Below the pieces are notes generated by a model, which was given only the letters and a program-made list of their open reading frames with translations, was not told the DNA's origin and did not search any database. A stretch of 64,000 nucleotides of DNA. It comes from JACVRM01 sp963839815 (GTDB taxonomy: Bacteria; Actinomycetota; Thermoleophilia; Gaiellales; Gaiellaceae). Within the stretch, counting starts at the first letter, position 1; every line of letters starts with the position of its first letter. The stretch lies in NCBI GenBank assembly GCA_963839815.1, contig CAWIWF010000006.1, positions 682,001-746,000 on the forward strand. Reading direction: 5' to 3'. The position numbers and the translations under genes were made by a program. Shown one piece after another: positions 33,096 to 41,778 of the stretch.

Positions 33096-34790
33096 TCACA
33101 GCCGGAGCGGGCGGGAGCCGAGGGCTGCGGCCAACGCCAGGTGCGCGGAGCTCGTGGCGATCAGCAGCGAGCGCGCGGGATCGACGCTCTGCACGCGCGC
33201 GAACGCGAGCGGCAGTCCCGGCAGCGGCGGGCGGCACCAGCACGCAGGCGGCCCCCCGCCATGCGTGCACACCGCTGTTTCGACGCTGCCGGCGGTCACA
33301 TGGGCGAGACGGGCTGCGGCCGGCTCGAGCTCCGCGGCACTCCCACCCGGCCGCCAGTCGAAGAGCAGGCTGGGCGTGCCGGGCGGTGCCTCGGCGACTG
33401 CGGTCTCCCAGCCCGGCCGCGCCAGCGCCGCCGCGGCGACGAACAGGCCGGCCCCTCCGTCCGCCGGCCGCCGCTCGAACCCCAGCTGCTCGATGCTCGC
33501 CCAGCCCTCGTCTGCCGCCGGCGGCTCGAGCTCGCGCAGTGCGCGCATCTGCGAGGTGGGCGCCAGGAGGCCCGGCTCCCGCCTCGCGAGCCCGCGGAGC
33601 TCCTCCGGCTCGGGAAGCGTTCCGAGCCGCTCGAGCACGCGTCCGACCATGTTCACCTGGGCCGCTGCGAGGGGCGTGTCGAGCCAGACGCAGCGCACCG
33701 GCGCCCCGTGACGTCGCGCCGCCTCCAGCACGTAGCTGCGCGACGCGCGCGTCAGGTAGGTGTTGTCCAGGACGACCTGCCGCACGCCGGCTGCCAGCGC
33801 GCTGTCCAGAGCCTCGGCCAGGTCGCGCAGGGTGCCGCCGCGCTCGTCGCGGTTCAGACGGAGAGAGCCGCGCCCGACGTACTCCTCGGCGACCTGGCTC
33901 TTACCCGCGCCGGGGATACCCATCACCACCACGACCTCCCGGGTCACGTCCGGGGATGCGCCGACCACGGCGACGCCCCGGGACCCGGTTCCGAGCGCCT
34001 GCGAGATCGCCTCGTGATCCGCGCCGGCGAGCCGGAGGCTGGCGGCACGCGCGGCCGAGCGTGCCGTGTCGGGGCGGCGCGCGCCGGGAATCGCGACCAG
34101 GGCGGGAGAGAGGCCGAGCAGCCAGGCGAGCCCGGCCTCGGCGGGTGTCGCGCCCCGTGCCACTGCGACGCCGGCGAGCGCCTCGATGCGGCCGAGCCGT
34201 CCGGCCCGCCTCGGGCCGCCGAGCGGCGAGTGCGCGATCAGGGCGAGGTCGAGCTCCTCGCAGCGCTCGACCACGCCGCCGCGGAGCGCACGATCGTCCC
34301 ACGGGCTGAGCGCGACCTGCACCGCCGCCACCGGGGCGAGCGCGAGCGCCTCGTCGAGCTGGCGCCGGCTGACGTTCGCCAGGCCGACCCGCCGGACGAG
34401 GCCATCCTCGGCGAGGCGTGCGAGCGCACGCACCGTCGTCCGCCAGGGCGTGCGCGGGTCGGGGACGTGCACGAGGTAGAGGTCGATCGGCAGACCGCCG
34501 AGGTCCTCCAGGCTTGCCTCGCAGTCCGCTCGGAGTGTCTTCGCGCGTCCGTCGGGGATCCAGGCGCCACCCGCCCGGCCCATCCCGCCCTTCGTCACGA
34601 TCCTGGCGTGCTCGGCGGCTCCGCCCTCGCGTAGTGCGGAGGCGAGCAGCCGCTCGTTGTGGCCGAGCTCGTGCTCGCCCTGGCCGTAGGAGCGAGCGGT
34701 GTCGAACACGGTCACGCCCGCGTCGACCGCGGCCAGAATCGTCGCTCTCGCCCGCGTCTCGTCACGCTCGGCATCCGTCGACAGGCGCAT
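33096..34790 (-). CDS. Aldo/keto reductase fused to PNKP-like kinase and degenerate HAD-like tail
   Basis: The 564-residue protein has three parts. Residues 1-265 are an aldo/keto reductase with the full catalytic tetrad D30, Y35, K67 and H108. Residues 285-450 resemble the kinase domain of polynucleotide kinase/phosphatase: P-loop GIPGAGKS (291-298), LNRDERGG, ALAAGVRQVVLDNT and a late LAPTSQMRALRELEPPA segment. Residues 460-564 end with C508, H510, C517 and C519 in a CxH...CxCRPPLPG loop like the zinc loop of HisB/GmhB phosphatases, but the HAD catalytic aspartates are not seen. The frame stays open upstream of ATG 34790 to a CTG at 34835 and encodes LRVGLGC, the usual first strand of the reductase, so the real start is probably there. 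Confidence 0.75.
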   Translation of the reverse strand: MRLSTDAERDETRARATILAAVDAGVTVFDTARSYGQGEHELGHNERLLASALREGGAAEHARIVTKGGMGRAGGAWIPDGRAKTLRADCEASLEDLGGLPIDLYLVHVPDPRTPWRTTVRALARLAEDGLVRRVGLANVSRRQLDEALALAPVAAVQVALSPWDDRALRGGVVERCEELDLALIAHSPLGGPRRAGRLGRIEALAGVAVARGATPAEAGLAWLLGLSPALVAIPGARRPDTARSAARAASLRLAGADHEAISQALGTGSRGVAVVGASPDVTREVVVVMGIPGAGKSQVAEEYVGRGSLRLNRDERGGTLRDLAEALDSALAAGVRQVVLDNTYLTRASRSYVLEAARRHGAPVRCVWLDTPLAAAQVNMVGRVLERLGTLPEPEELRGLARREPGLLAPTSQMRALRELEPPAADEGWASIEQLGFERRPADGGAGLFVAAAALARPGWETAVAEAPPGTPSLLFDWRPGGSAAELEPAAARLAHVTAGSVETAVCTHGGGPPACWCRPPLPGLPLAFARVQSVDPARSLLIATSSAHLALAAALGSRPLRL

Positions 34791-34835
34791 GCAGCCGAGC
34801 CCGACGCGAAGCTCCGAGGGAGACAGCCAGGTCAG

Positions 34836-35265
34836 AGCCCCAACCCTACGCCCGCTCCCGCCGGCTCCGGTCTATCGCGCCTGGCAGCTCCTGGCTGAGA
34901 GCCGACAGGCGCTTGGGAACACGTGCACCCGAGTGCCTGTCGCCCGCCGTCGTAAGCCGGCGGTAAGCGAGCCCCGAGGCGGCCGCCTCGATCCTGCTCG
35001 CAGGCACCCACCAGCAAGGAACGCTGACCTCGACCCACAACCAGACCCGCAGCCGCCTCCGCGGCTCCGCGGCCAGATCGAGCGCCTGCGCGGTCGCACG
35101 GCAGCCGCGCCGCCGGCAACAGGCGTGCCGTCGTCAAGGGCTTCCGCCTCACTAGGGCGGCGGCGCTGCCAGGGGAATGGGGGGTGCAGGCACGACGGGT
35201 GCCCGGGTGCCCGCTCTCCGTCACCCCTGGCTAGCGTGAGCCCATCGAAAGAGAAGGAGGCTCAG
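34836..35265. other. 430-bp intergenic region, no gene recognised
   Basis: Frames here give Arg/Ser/Pro-rich shadow translations and no ribosome site until the one serving ATG 35266. I see no strong hairpin or repeat. It holds the divergent promoters of the fusion gene and the SnoaL-like gene. Confidence 0.5.
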
Positions 35266-35688
35266 ATGGGCGCCACGGAGTCCAAGAAAGCCTTTGCCCG
35301 AGCGGTCGAGCTCTGGAACGCACACGACCCGCGCTACTTCGACGCCTACGCGAAAGACGTCGTCACGCACGGGTTCCCGCCACCCGTGACCCCCGACTTC
35401 GACGGCATGAAGTCGATGTTCGAGGGCATGTGGGAGGCGTTTCCCGACATCAGGGTCGCGACGCTCCAGCTCTTCGCCGACGGCGACCTGGTCGCGTTCC
35501 ACGGCCGGATGTCCGGCACGCACGAGGGCGAGTTTCTCGGCGCCCAGCCGACCGGCAAGACGATCGAGTTCGAGGCCATGTCGATCGCGCGCTACCGAGA
35601 CGGCACCATCGCCGAGCGCTGGACGCGCCTCGACGAGATCGCGTTCATGACGCAGCTCGGCCTGATGCCGGAGCCGGCAATCGCGTAG
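35266..35688 (+). CDS. SnoaL-like ester cyclase family protein
   Basis: The 140-residue protein begins at ATG 35266 behind GAGAAGGAGG. It is a small cone-shaped barrel of the SnoaL/NTF2 type: ARAVELWNAHD, FDGMKSMFEGMWEAFPDIRV, VAFHGRMSGTHEGEFLG and RYRDGTIAERWTRLDEIAFMTQLG. Members cyclise polyketides or act on small esters; many are uncharacterised. A hairpin follows, so it is a single-gene unit. Confidence 0.85.
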   Translation: MGATESKKAFARAVELWNAHDPRYFDAYAKDVVTHGFPPPVTPDFDGMKSMFEGMWEAFPDIRVATLQLFADGDLVAFHGRMSGTHEGEFLGAQPTGKTIEFEAMSIARYRDGTIAERWTRLDEIAFMTQLGLMPEPAIA

Positions 35689-35713
35689 ACCTCCCCCGCG
35701 GGATGTCGCTCAG

Positions 35714-35739
35714 CGCAGGGGGCCGCCCGGCCTCCTGCG
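35714..35739 (+). terminator. Hairpin after the SnoaL-like gene
   Basis: An 11-bp stem with one G-T pair (35714-35724 with 35729-35739, loop GCCC) lies 26 bp after the stop. Confidence 0.6.
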
Positions 35740-35940
35740 TCCGCGGCGGGGAACGTGCGACAGACGTGCTCCGGCGAGACGGGGGAGGGCGGCCGGAGCC
35801 AGCAGGAGGGGGCGGTTCCGCGCGCCGCTCCCTCCCTGCACGCGCGCACGCGCACCGCGCAACTCCGCTGCCGGGCCGCGATATGTTCTCACCAGCACAA
35901 CCTCGTCCGGGGCTCGGCCCTCCATCTCTGAAAGGAGCAC

Positions 35941-36312
35941 ATGTCCCAGGTTGGAAAGACGCAGATCACGTTCGTCTTCACCGTGTCGCCCGATCAGGTC
36001 GCCGAGGGCGACCGCATCTTCGCGAGTCATGCGAAGTTCATGAACGACACACACCACCGCGACGGCGAGCTGGCGCTCTTGAACTACAACGTCGTCAAGG
36101 GCAAGGAGCTCTCGAATCCGCTCGACCCGTCGTCCGAGCCTACGGAGAACACGAAGTTCGTCTTCTTCGAGGTCTACGAGAACCCGGCAGGGCTCCAGGA
36201 TCACTGGGGCATGGCGCCGGACTGGCCCGACTTCGGAGCCTTCGTCGACTGGGCCCAGAAGGTGAAGGTCGACGTGCTGCACGGGTCGCCGGTCGTGCAC
36301 TCGCTCTGGTAG
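35941..36312 (+). CDS. Small ABM-like dimeric barrel protein
   Basis: The 123-residue protein starts at ATG 35941 with GAAAGGAGC upstream. Segments such as ITFVFTVSPDQVAEGDRIFASHAKFM and KFVFFEVYENPAGLQDHWG match the layout of antibiotic-biosynthesis-monooxygenase-type ferredoxin-like barrels, although no cofactor-free oxygenase residues can be assigned. It is followed by a terminator and is therefore a monocistronic unit of unknown role, near two other small barrel genes. Confidence 0.75.
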   Translation: MSQVGKTQITFVFTVSPDQVAEGDRIFASHAKFMNDTHHRDGELALLNYNVVKGKELSNPLDPSSEPTENTKFVFFEVYENPAGLQDHWGMAPDWPDFGAFVDWAQKVKVDVLHGSPVVHSLW

Positions 36313-36388
36313 CGGCTGCAGGCTGAGCAACAGCGCGTCGTAGCCGGGCGTTGACGAGGGCTGCGACGTAGGCCTGGCCGGACGAGGA

Positions 36389-36413
36389 CGGGGGGTGGGA
36401 GATCCACCCCCCG
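36389..36413 (+). terminator. Hairpin after the ABM-like gene
   Basis: A 10-bp perfect stem (CGGGGGGTGG, 36389-36398, with 36404-36413) has the loop GAGAT and lies 77 bp after the stop at 36312. The next 180 bp to the following gene show nothing else. Confidence 0.65.
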
Positions 36414-36592
36414 CTTCGGCCTGTCTCGCGGGTGACGGCGCCGGCGCGCGCCACACCCGCCGACCACGCGGTACCTCGTTGGCTTGCTCACACGGCCGGC
36501 CCCGTTCATCCGGCACGCCCTGTCGACGGCGCCGTAGGGTTGTCTGACCGGGTTCACGAGCCCGGTGCAGTCGATTGAGAGGGGTTGACGAC

Positions 36593-36937
36593 GTGATCCG
36601 CAGCGTGCTCTATCTCGAGCCGAAGGGCGGCGACCATCAGGCGGTCGTGGACATGTTTCGCCAGCAGGACGTTCTGGGACGTGCGGTGCAGCAGCCAGGG
36701 TGCCTCGGCTCCGAGCTGCACGTGCCGACGAGCGGCAACGGGCCCATCCTCGTGACCGCGCTCTGGGCGAGCGCGGAAGCATACGAGGGCTGGATCACCA
36801 GCCCCGCTCGGGCAGAGGGCGCCGCCGAGCTCGTCAACGCCGTCGAGGGAAGTCTGGACGAGTCGACTCGAGGCGAGACGTACGTCGTCGCGATCAGCGC
36901 CGGGCAGCAGGTGCCGGCGAGCGGGGGCGACGCGTGA
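36593..36937 (+). CDS. Antibiotic biosynthesis monooxygenase-like protein, first gene of the hydantoinase operon
   Basis: The 114-residue protein begins at GTG 36593, supported by GAGAGGGG. It has the ABM pattern MIRSVLYLEPKGGDHQAVVDMF, a central LHVPTSGNGPILVTALWASAEAYEGWI and a C-terminal strand (TYVVAISAG). Its stop overlaps the GTG of the hydantoinase A gene, so it is coupled to the catabolic operon. A role as a small oxygenase or isomerase acting on a pathway intermediate is possible but unproven. Confidence 0.75.
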   Translation: MIRSVLYLEPKGGDHQAVVDMFRQQDVLGRAVQQPGCLGSELHVPTSGNGPILVTALWASAEAYEGWITSPARAEGAAELVNAVEGSLDESTRGETYVVAISAGQQVPASGGDA

Positions 36938-38983
36938 CCCGCTATCGCGTCTCGATGGACATCGGCGGCACCTTCACCGACGTCGTCGCCTACGACGAGG
37001 ACACCGGTGTCTACGCGGCCGGCAAGTCGTCGACGACGCCCCACGACTTGACGGAGGGGGTGTTCTCGGCCCTCGATGCGGTCGTCGACTCGCCCGCCGC
37101 GATCGGCTTCACCGTGCACGGCACCACCCAGGGGCTGAATGCGTTCCTCCAGCGCCGGGGCGAACGCGTGCTGCTGCTCGCGACCGCCGGCGCGGGCGAC
37201 GTCTACCACATCGCCAGAGGCAACCGCACCCGGCTGTACGACATTCACTACCGCAAGCCCGAGCCCCTCGTGCGCCGCAGCGACATCGTCGAGATCCGCG
37301 GCCGGCTGAACTACGCTGGCGAGGAGCTCGAGGCGCTCGACGAGGAGGCCATCCGCCAGGCCGCACGCCGGTTTCGCGACGAAGGGTTCGGGGCGGTGGC
37401 GGTCGGGTTTCTCTTCTCCTACGTGAACCCCGTCCATGAGCTGCGCGCAGAGGAGATCCTGCTCGAGGAGCTCGGCGGCGTCGCGATCTCGCTCTCACAT
37501 CGAGTCGCGCGGGAATGGCGTGAGTACGAGCGCACGTCGTCCGCCGTCATCGACGCGTACACGGCTCCGGTCGTGCGGCGCTACCTGAAGCGACTCGAGA
37601 GCGAGATGACGGAGCGTGGGCTGATCGGTTCCGCTCCACGTCATGCAGTCCTCCGGGGGGATCGTCACCTCCCAGTCGGCACGCGACCTGTCCCTCCAGA
37701 CGCTGCTCTCTGGTCCCGTGGGCGGGACGATGGGCGGGGTCGCCCTGGCGCGACTCCTCGAGCGGCCGAACCTCATCTGCATCGACATGGGCGGAACCAG
37801 CTTCGACGTCAGCCTCGTCGTCGACGGAAAGCCCGACGTCTCCTCCGAGACGACGCTCGAGGGCTTTCCGCTGCTGATGTCGGTCGTGAACATCCACACG
37901 GTCGGCGCGGGCGGAGGCTCGCTCGCCTACGCGGAGGCCGGAGGGCTGCGCGTAGGGCCTGAGAGCGCGGGTGCCGATCCGGGCCCGGCGTGCTACGGCC
38001 GGGGCGGCACGCAGGTGACGGTCACCGACGCGAACGTCGTGCTCGGTCGGGTCGACCCCGGCTACTTCGCCGGCGGTCAGATGACGCTCGACCCGGGTGC
38101 CGCCGAGGCGGCGCTGGCGCGTCTCGGCGACGAGCTCGGAGTGTCGACGAACGATCTTGCGGCCGGCGTGTGCGATGTCATCAACGCCAAGATGGCGCAG
38201 GCGATTCGGACGCTGACGGTCGAGAAGGGGATCGAGCCCCGCGACTTCGCCCTCGTCGCGTTCGGCGGCGCAGGACCGATGCACGCGGTCTTCCTCGCGC
38301 AGGAGCTCGAGATCGGCGACGTGATCGTCCCGCGCTTCCCCGGCGCGTTCTCGGCCTGGGGGATGCTCGAGACCGAGATCCGCAAGGACTCGGGGCGCGC
38401 CTACTTCACGCTGCTCGCAAACCTCGACCACGCCGATCTGGCCGCGACGCTCCAGGCGCTCGAGGACGAAGCCTTCGAGTCGCTGACCGAGGAGGGGATC
38501 GGCCGCGACACGGGGCGGGTCGAGCACGCGCTCGACCTGCGCTACGTCGGGCAGGAGTACACGCTGACCATCCCTCTGACCGGAGCCGGCGAGCCGCTCG
38601 AAGGGGACTTCGACGGCAACCTCGGGAACCGCTTCCACGCCGCGCATGAGCAGCGCTTCGGCCACTCCAACCCCGGAGCGCCGATCGAGCTCGTCGTCGT
38701 GCGAACGACGGCACTCGGCGATCTTGGCCGGATCGACCCGGTCCGAGAGAACGGCGCTGACAGTCGGCCGTTCCCACACGAGAGGCGCTCGGTCATCTTC
38801 GGCCGGGAGGCAATGGAGACGACGATCGTGCGCCGCGACGACCTCGCGCCCGGCGCCGTCCTCAGCGGTCCGGCGATCGTCGAAGAGGCGACGGCCACGA
38901 CGGTCGTGCCGCCGGAGACCACGCTCAGAGTGGACGCGTTTGGCTCGCTCGTCATCACCGCTACGACCCGGAAGGAGGCCTGA
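36934..38983 (+). CDS. hyuA: ATP-dependent hydantoinase/oxoprolinase subunit A, copy 1, frameshifted at ~37636
   Basis: The protein begins MTRYRVSMDIGGTFTDVVAYDE, the phosphate-1 motif of the actin-like ATPase fold, and continues HGTTQGLNAFLQR and SHRVAREWREYERTSSAVIDAY. At about 37636 one extra C shifts the frame. The second frame resumes exactly where expected with HVMQSSGGIVTS, LLSGPVGGTMGG and MGGTSFDVSLV and runs to 38983 (about 683 residues in total). Subunit A binds ATP and works with subunit B on cyclic amides such as hydantoins or 5-oxoproline. The stop overlaps the subunit B start by one base. Confidence 0.88.
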
Positions 38984-40665
38984 TGGCACTCGTCGAGCGC
39001 CGAGTCGACCCGATCACGACCGAGATCATCCGCAGCGCGTTCACTGCCGCTGCCGACGAGATGAACGCAACCCTGATCCGCTCGGCCTACACGCCCGTGA
39101 TCTACGAGATGAAGGACTGCTCGGTCGCCCTGCTCGACGCCGAGCACCGGATTCTCGGTCAGTCGGCGGGGCTTCCGATCTTTCTCGGCAACCTCGAGAT
39201 CTGCACTCGCCTGACCGAGGAGATGTACGGCCCGGAGATCTGGCGGCCCGACGACATCTGGATCATGAACGACTCGTATCTGACCGGGACGCACCTGAAC
39301 GACATGACGGTCTTCGGGCCGATCTTCCACGAGGGCGAGCTCGCCGGCTTCGCGGCGTCGCGGGCCCACTGGCTCGACGTCGGGTCGAAAGACGCGGGTG
39401 GGCCGATGAACTCGACCGACATCTTCCAAGAGGGCCTGCGGCTCGGGCCGACCAGGGTCGTCGAAGGCGGCCTCCAGCGTCCCGACATCACCGACCTGCT
39501 CGGACGGAACAGCCGCTTCTCGTACCCCGCCATCGGCGACCTCGGCGCGCAGATCGCGTGCACGCGTACCGGCCAGATTCGGCTGCGCGCGATCATCGAC
39601 CAGTACGGGTCGGAGACGATCCTGGCGGCGCGAGACGAGATCTTCGCCCAGACCGAGCGGCTCGAGCGCCAGGCGATCGAGGCGATCCCCGATGGTGTCT
39701 ACACCGCCGAGGGGTGCCTCGACGACAGCGGCGTCTCGGCGGAGCCCTGCTGGGTGCGGCTGTCCGTCGAGGTGCGTGGCGACGAGATCACGATCGACCT
39801 GTCCGAGAGCGATGACGCCCAGCCGGGGCCCGTCAACTGCGGCGAGGCGCAGGCGATCTCGGCCTGTCGAGTCGCCTACAAGGTGCTGATCAACCCGGCC
39901 AACCCCCCGAACGGAGGGGCCTTCCGGCCGCTCACGGTTCGCGTGCGCCCGGGATCGATGCTCGGCGCCCAGCCGCCGGCCCCCTGCCAGTGGTACTTCT
40001 CGCAGCTCGGGCTGCTGATCGACCTCGTCGTGCGCGCGCTCGCCGAGGTGCTGCCGTCTCAGGCGGCCGCGGCGAGCTACGGGGACTCGATGGTGATCTT
40101 CTTCTCCGGCATCGACCACCGCAGCGGCGAGCCGTTCTTCGACATCGAGCCGACGGTGGGCGGCTGGGGCGCCTGGGAGGGCTCCGACGGTCAGGACGGG
40201 CTGATCAACAACGTCAACGGCTCGCTCAAGGATCTGTCCATCGAGGTGCTGGAGACGAAGTTCCCCCTGCGAATGACCCAGTACGGATTCCGTGCCGACA
40301 CGGGCGGCCCCGGGCAGTGGCGCGGTGGCAACGGGGTCGTGCGCGAGTACACGCTCGACGCGGAGGCGGCGGAGCTCTCGCTCTGGTTCGAGCGCTCACG
40401 CACGCCCGCATGGGGCCTGTTCGGAGGCCACGAGGCGACGCCGCCCGACGTCGTGATCAACCCTGGCCGCGACGACGAGCGGCACGTCCTCAAGGCAAGC
40501 CGTCTCCCGCTCCGCCGCGGCGATGTGGTGCGGACGCTCACCGGTGGCGGCGGCGGCTTCGGCGACCCGGCGCGACGCGATCCCGACGCTGTCCGCGCCG
40601 ACGTCCGGGAGCGGCACCTGTCGGCCGACGCTGCACGGCGGATCTACGGGGTGGAGAGCAAGTGA
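38983..40665 (+). CDS. hyuB: Hydantoinase/oxoprolinase subunit B, copy 1
   Basis: The 560-residue protein starts MALVERRVDPITTEIIRSAF and has family features DCSVALLDAEHRILGQSAGLP, NDSYLTGTHLNDMTV, SRAHWLDVG and PTVGGWGAWEGSDGQDG. It supplies the catalytic half of the ATP-dependent cyclic amidohydrolase with subunit A. GAAGGAGG precedes the ATG, which overlaps the upstream stop. Its own stop overlaps the M24 peptidase start by four bases. Confidence 0.93.
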   Translation: MALVERRVDPITTEIIRSAFTAAADEMNATLIRSAYTPVIYEMKDCSVALLDAEHRILGQSAGLPIFLGNLEICTRLTEEMYGPEIWRPDDIWIMNDSYLTGTHLNDMTVFGPIFHEGELAGFAASRAHWLDVGSKDAGGPMNSTDIFQEGLRLGPTRVVEGGLQRPDITDLLGRNSRFSYPAIGDLGAQIACTRTGQIRLRAIIDQYGSETILAARDEIFAQTERLERQAIEAIPDGVYTAEGCLDDSGVSAEPCWVRLSVEVRGDEITIDLSESDDAQPGPVNCGEAQAISACRVAYKVLINPANPPNGGAFRPLTVRVRPGSMLGAQPPAPCQWYFSQLGLLIDLVVRALAEVLPSQAAAASYGDSMVIFFSGIDHRSGEPFFDIEPTVGGWGAWEGSDGQDGLINNVNGSLKDLSIEVLETKFPLRMTQYGFRADTGGPGQWRGGNGVVREYTLDAEAAELSLWFERSRTPAWGLFGGHEATPPDVVINPGRDDERHVLKASRLPLRRGDVVRTLTGGGGGFGDPARRDPDAVRADVRERHLSADAARRIYGVESK

Positions 40666-41774
40666 GCGCCCCGATCGGTGGTGAGACTGTCGAGAAGCGA
40701 GTCGCGCGCCTGCGAGAGGCCGCAGGGAGCGCGGGCCTCGACGCGGTCTTGCTCACGAACGACGCCTCGATCTCGTACTTCACCGGCTTCTCGGGGATGC
40801 AGCTCGAACGGCTCTTCGCGGTTGCTCTGCCCGTGGCCGGAGGCGGCGCTCTCGTCGTTCCCCGGTTGGAAGAGGACGCCGCGCGGGCGGCGCCGTCGGG
40901 GCTCGCCTGCGTCGTCTACGACCCCTCATCCGACGGCATGGCCGAGCTCGTGGAGGCGCTCGGCGGCGCGGGCCGCGTGGGCGTGGAGGAGAACCATCTC
41001 GTGTTCGGGCGGGCCGAGGCACTGAGCGAAGCCGGCTGCGTCCCGGAGGCTGCCCTCGACCTGGTGATGTCGCTCCGCGCACGGAAGGACGCCGCCGAGG
41101 TCGAGGCGATGCGCCGCGCCTGCCGAGCGATCACCGAGGAGCTGGAGCGGATGTTCTCGGAGCTCGAGGTGGGCGCCGTCGAGCAGGACGTCAATGCACT
41201 CGTGGCGCACCGGCTGCGCGCCCGGGGAGCAACGGACTCGCACCCCCTCATCCTCTTCGGCGCCAATGCTGCCAATCCGCACGGCCACCCCGGAGACCGG
41301 ACGCTCGAGCCGGGGGATGTGGTGTGCGCCGACGTCTCGGCCCGCATCGGCGGCTACTGGGGGGATCTGACCCGCTGCGGGAGCGTTGGGCCGCCGTCGG
41401 ACTGGGCGCAGGCTGCGTGGGAGACGGTCAGAGACGCGCAGGCGGCCGCGATCGAGGCCGCGCGCCCGGGTGCCTCCGGCCGGGACGTCGACGCCGCGCA
41501 GCGCCGGATCGTGGAAGGCCGGCAGGATCTCGGCCGCTGCCTGCACGGAGCGGGTCACGCGATCGGCAGTGAAGTGCACGAGCCGCCCTTCCTCGTTCCG
41601 CGCACCACGACGCCCCTCGAGGCCGGCATGTGCTTCACGATCGAGCCCGGCCTCTACCAGGCGGGAGTCGGGGGGATTCGCCTCGAGGATCAGGTCCTCG
41701 TCACGCCAGACGGGCCGGAGCTGCTCTCGGATCTGCCGCTCGAGCTGCGGACGATCGACGCGGATCGGAGCTGA
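40662..41774 (+). CDS. M24 family metallopeptidase (Xaa-Pro aminopeptidase/creatinase type)
   Basis: The 370-residue protein has an N-terminal creatinase-like domain (residues 1-130) and a pita-bread catalytic domain. All five metal ligands are present: two Asp in CADVSARIGGYWGDLTR, His in LHGAGHAIG, Glu in CFTIEPGLY and Glu in GIRLEDQVLV. This suggests an active dimetal peptidase, or a creatinase-like C-N hydrolase. Its place between two hydantoinase pairs suggests that it acts on an opened ring product or a peptide-like substrate. Confidence 0.9.
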   Translation: MSAPIGGETVEKRVARLREAAGSAGLDAVLLTNDASISYFTGFSGMQLERLFAVALPVAGGGALVVPRLEEDAARAAPSGLACVVYDPSSDGMAELVEALGGAGRVGVEENHLVFGRAEALSEAGCVPEAALDLVMSLRARKDAAEVEAMRRACRAITEELERMFSELEVGAVEQDVNALVAHRLRARGATDSHPLILFGANAANPHGHPGDRTLEPGDVVCADVSARIGGYWGDLTRCGSVGPPSDWAQAAWETVRDAQAAAIEAARPGASGRDVDAAQRRIVEGRQDLGRCLHGAGHAIGSEVHEPPFLVPRTTTPLEAGMCFTIEPGLYQAGVGGIRLEDQVLVTPDGPELLSDLPLELRTIDADRS

Positions 41775-41778
41775 GCCG

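Noticed and set aside
34846..35265. Small ORFs between the fusion gene and the SnoaL-like gene
   Set aside because: No ribosome sites, and Arg/Ser-rich translations with no start conservation signals.
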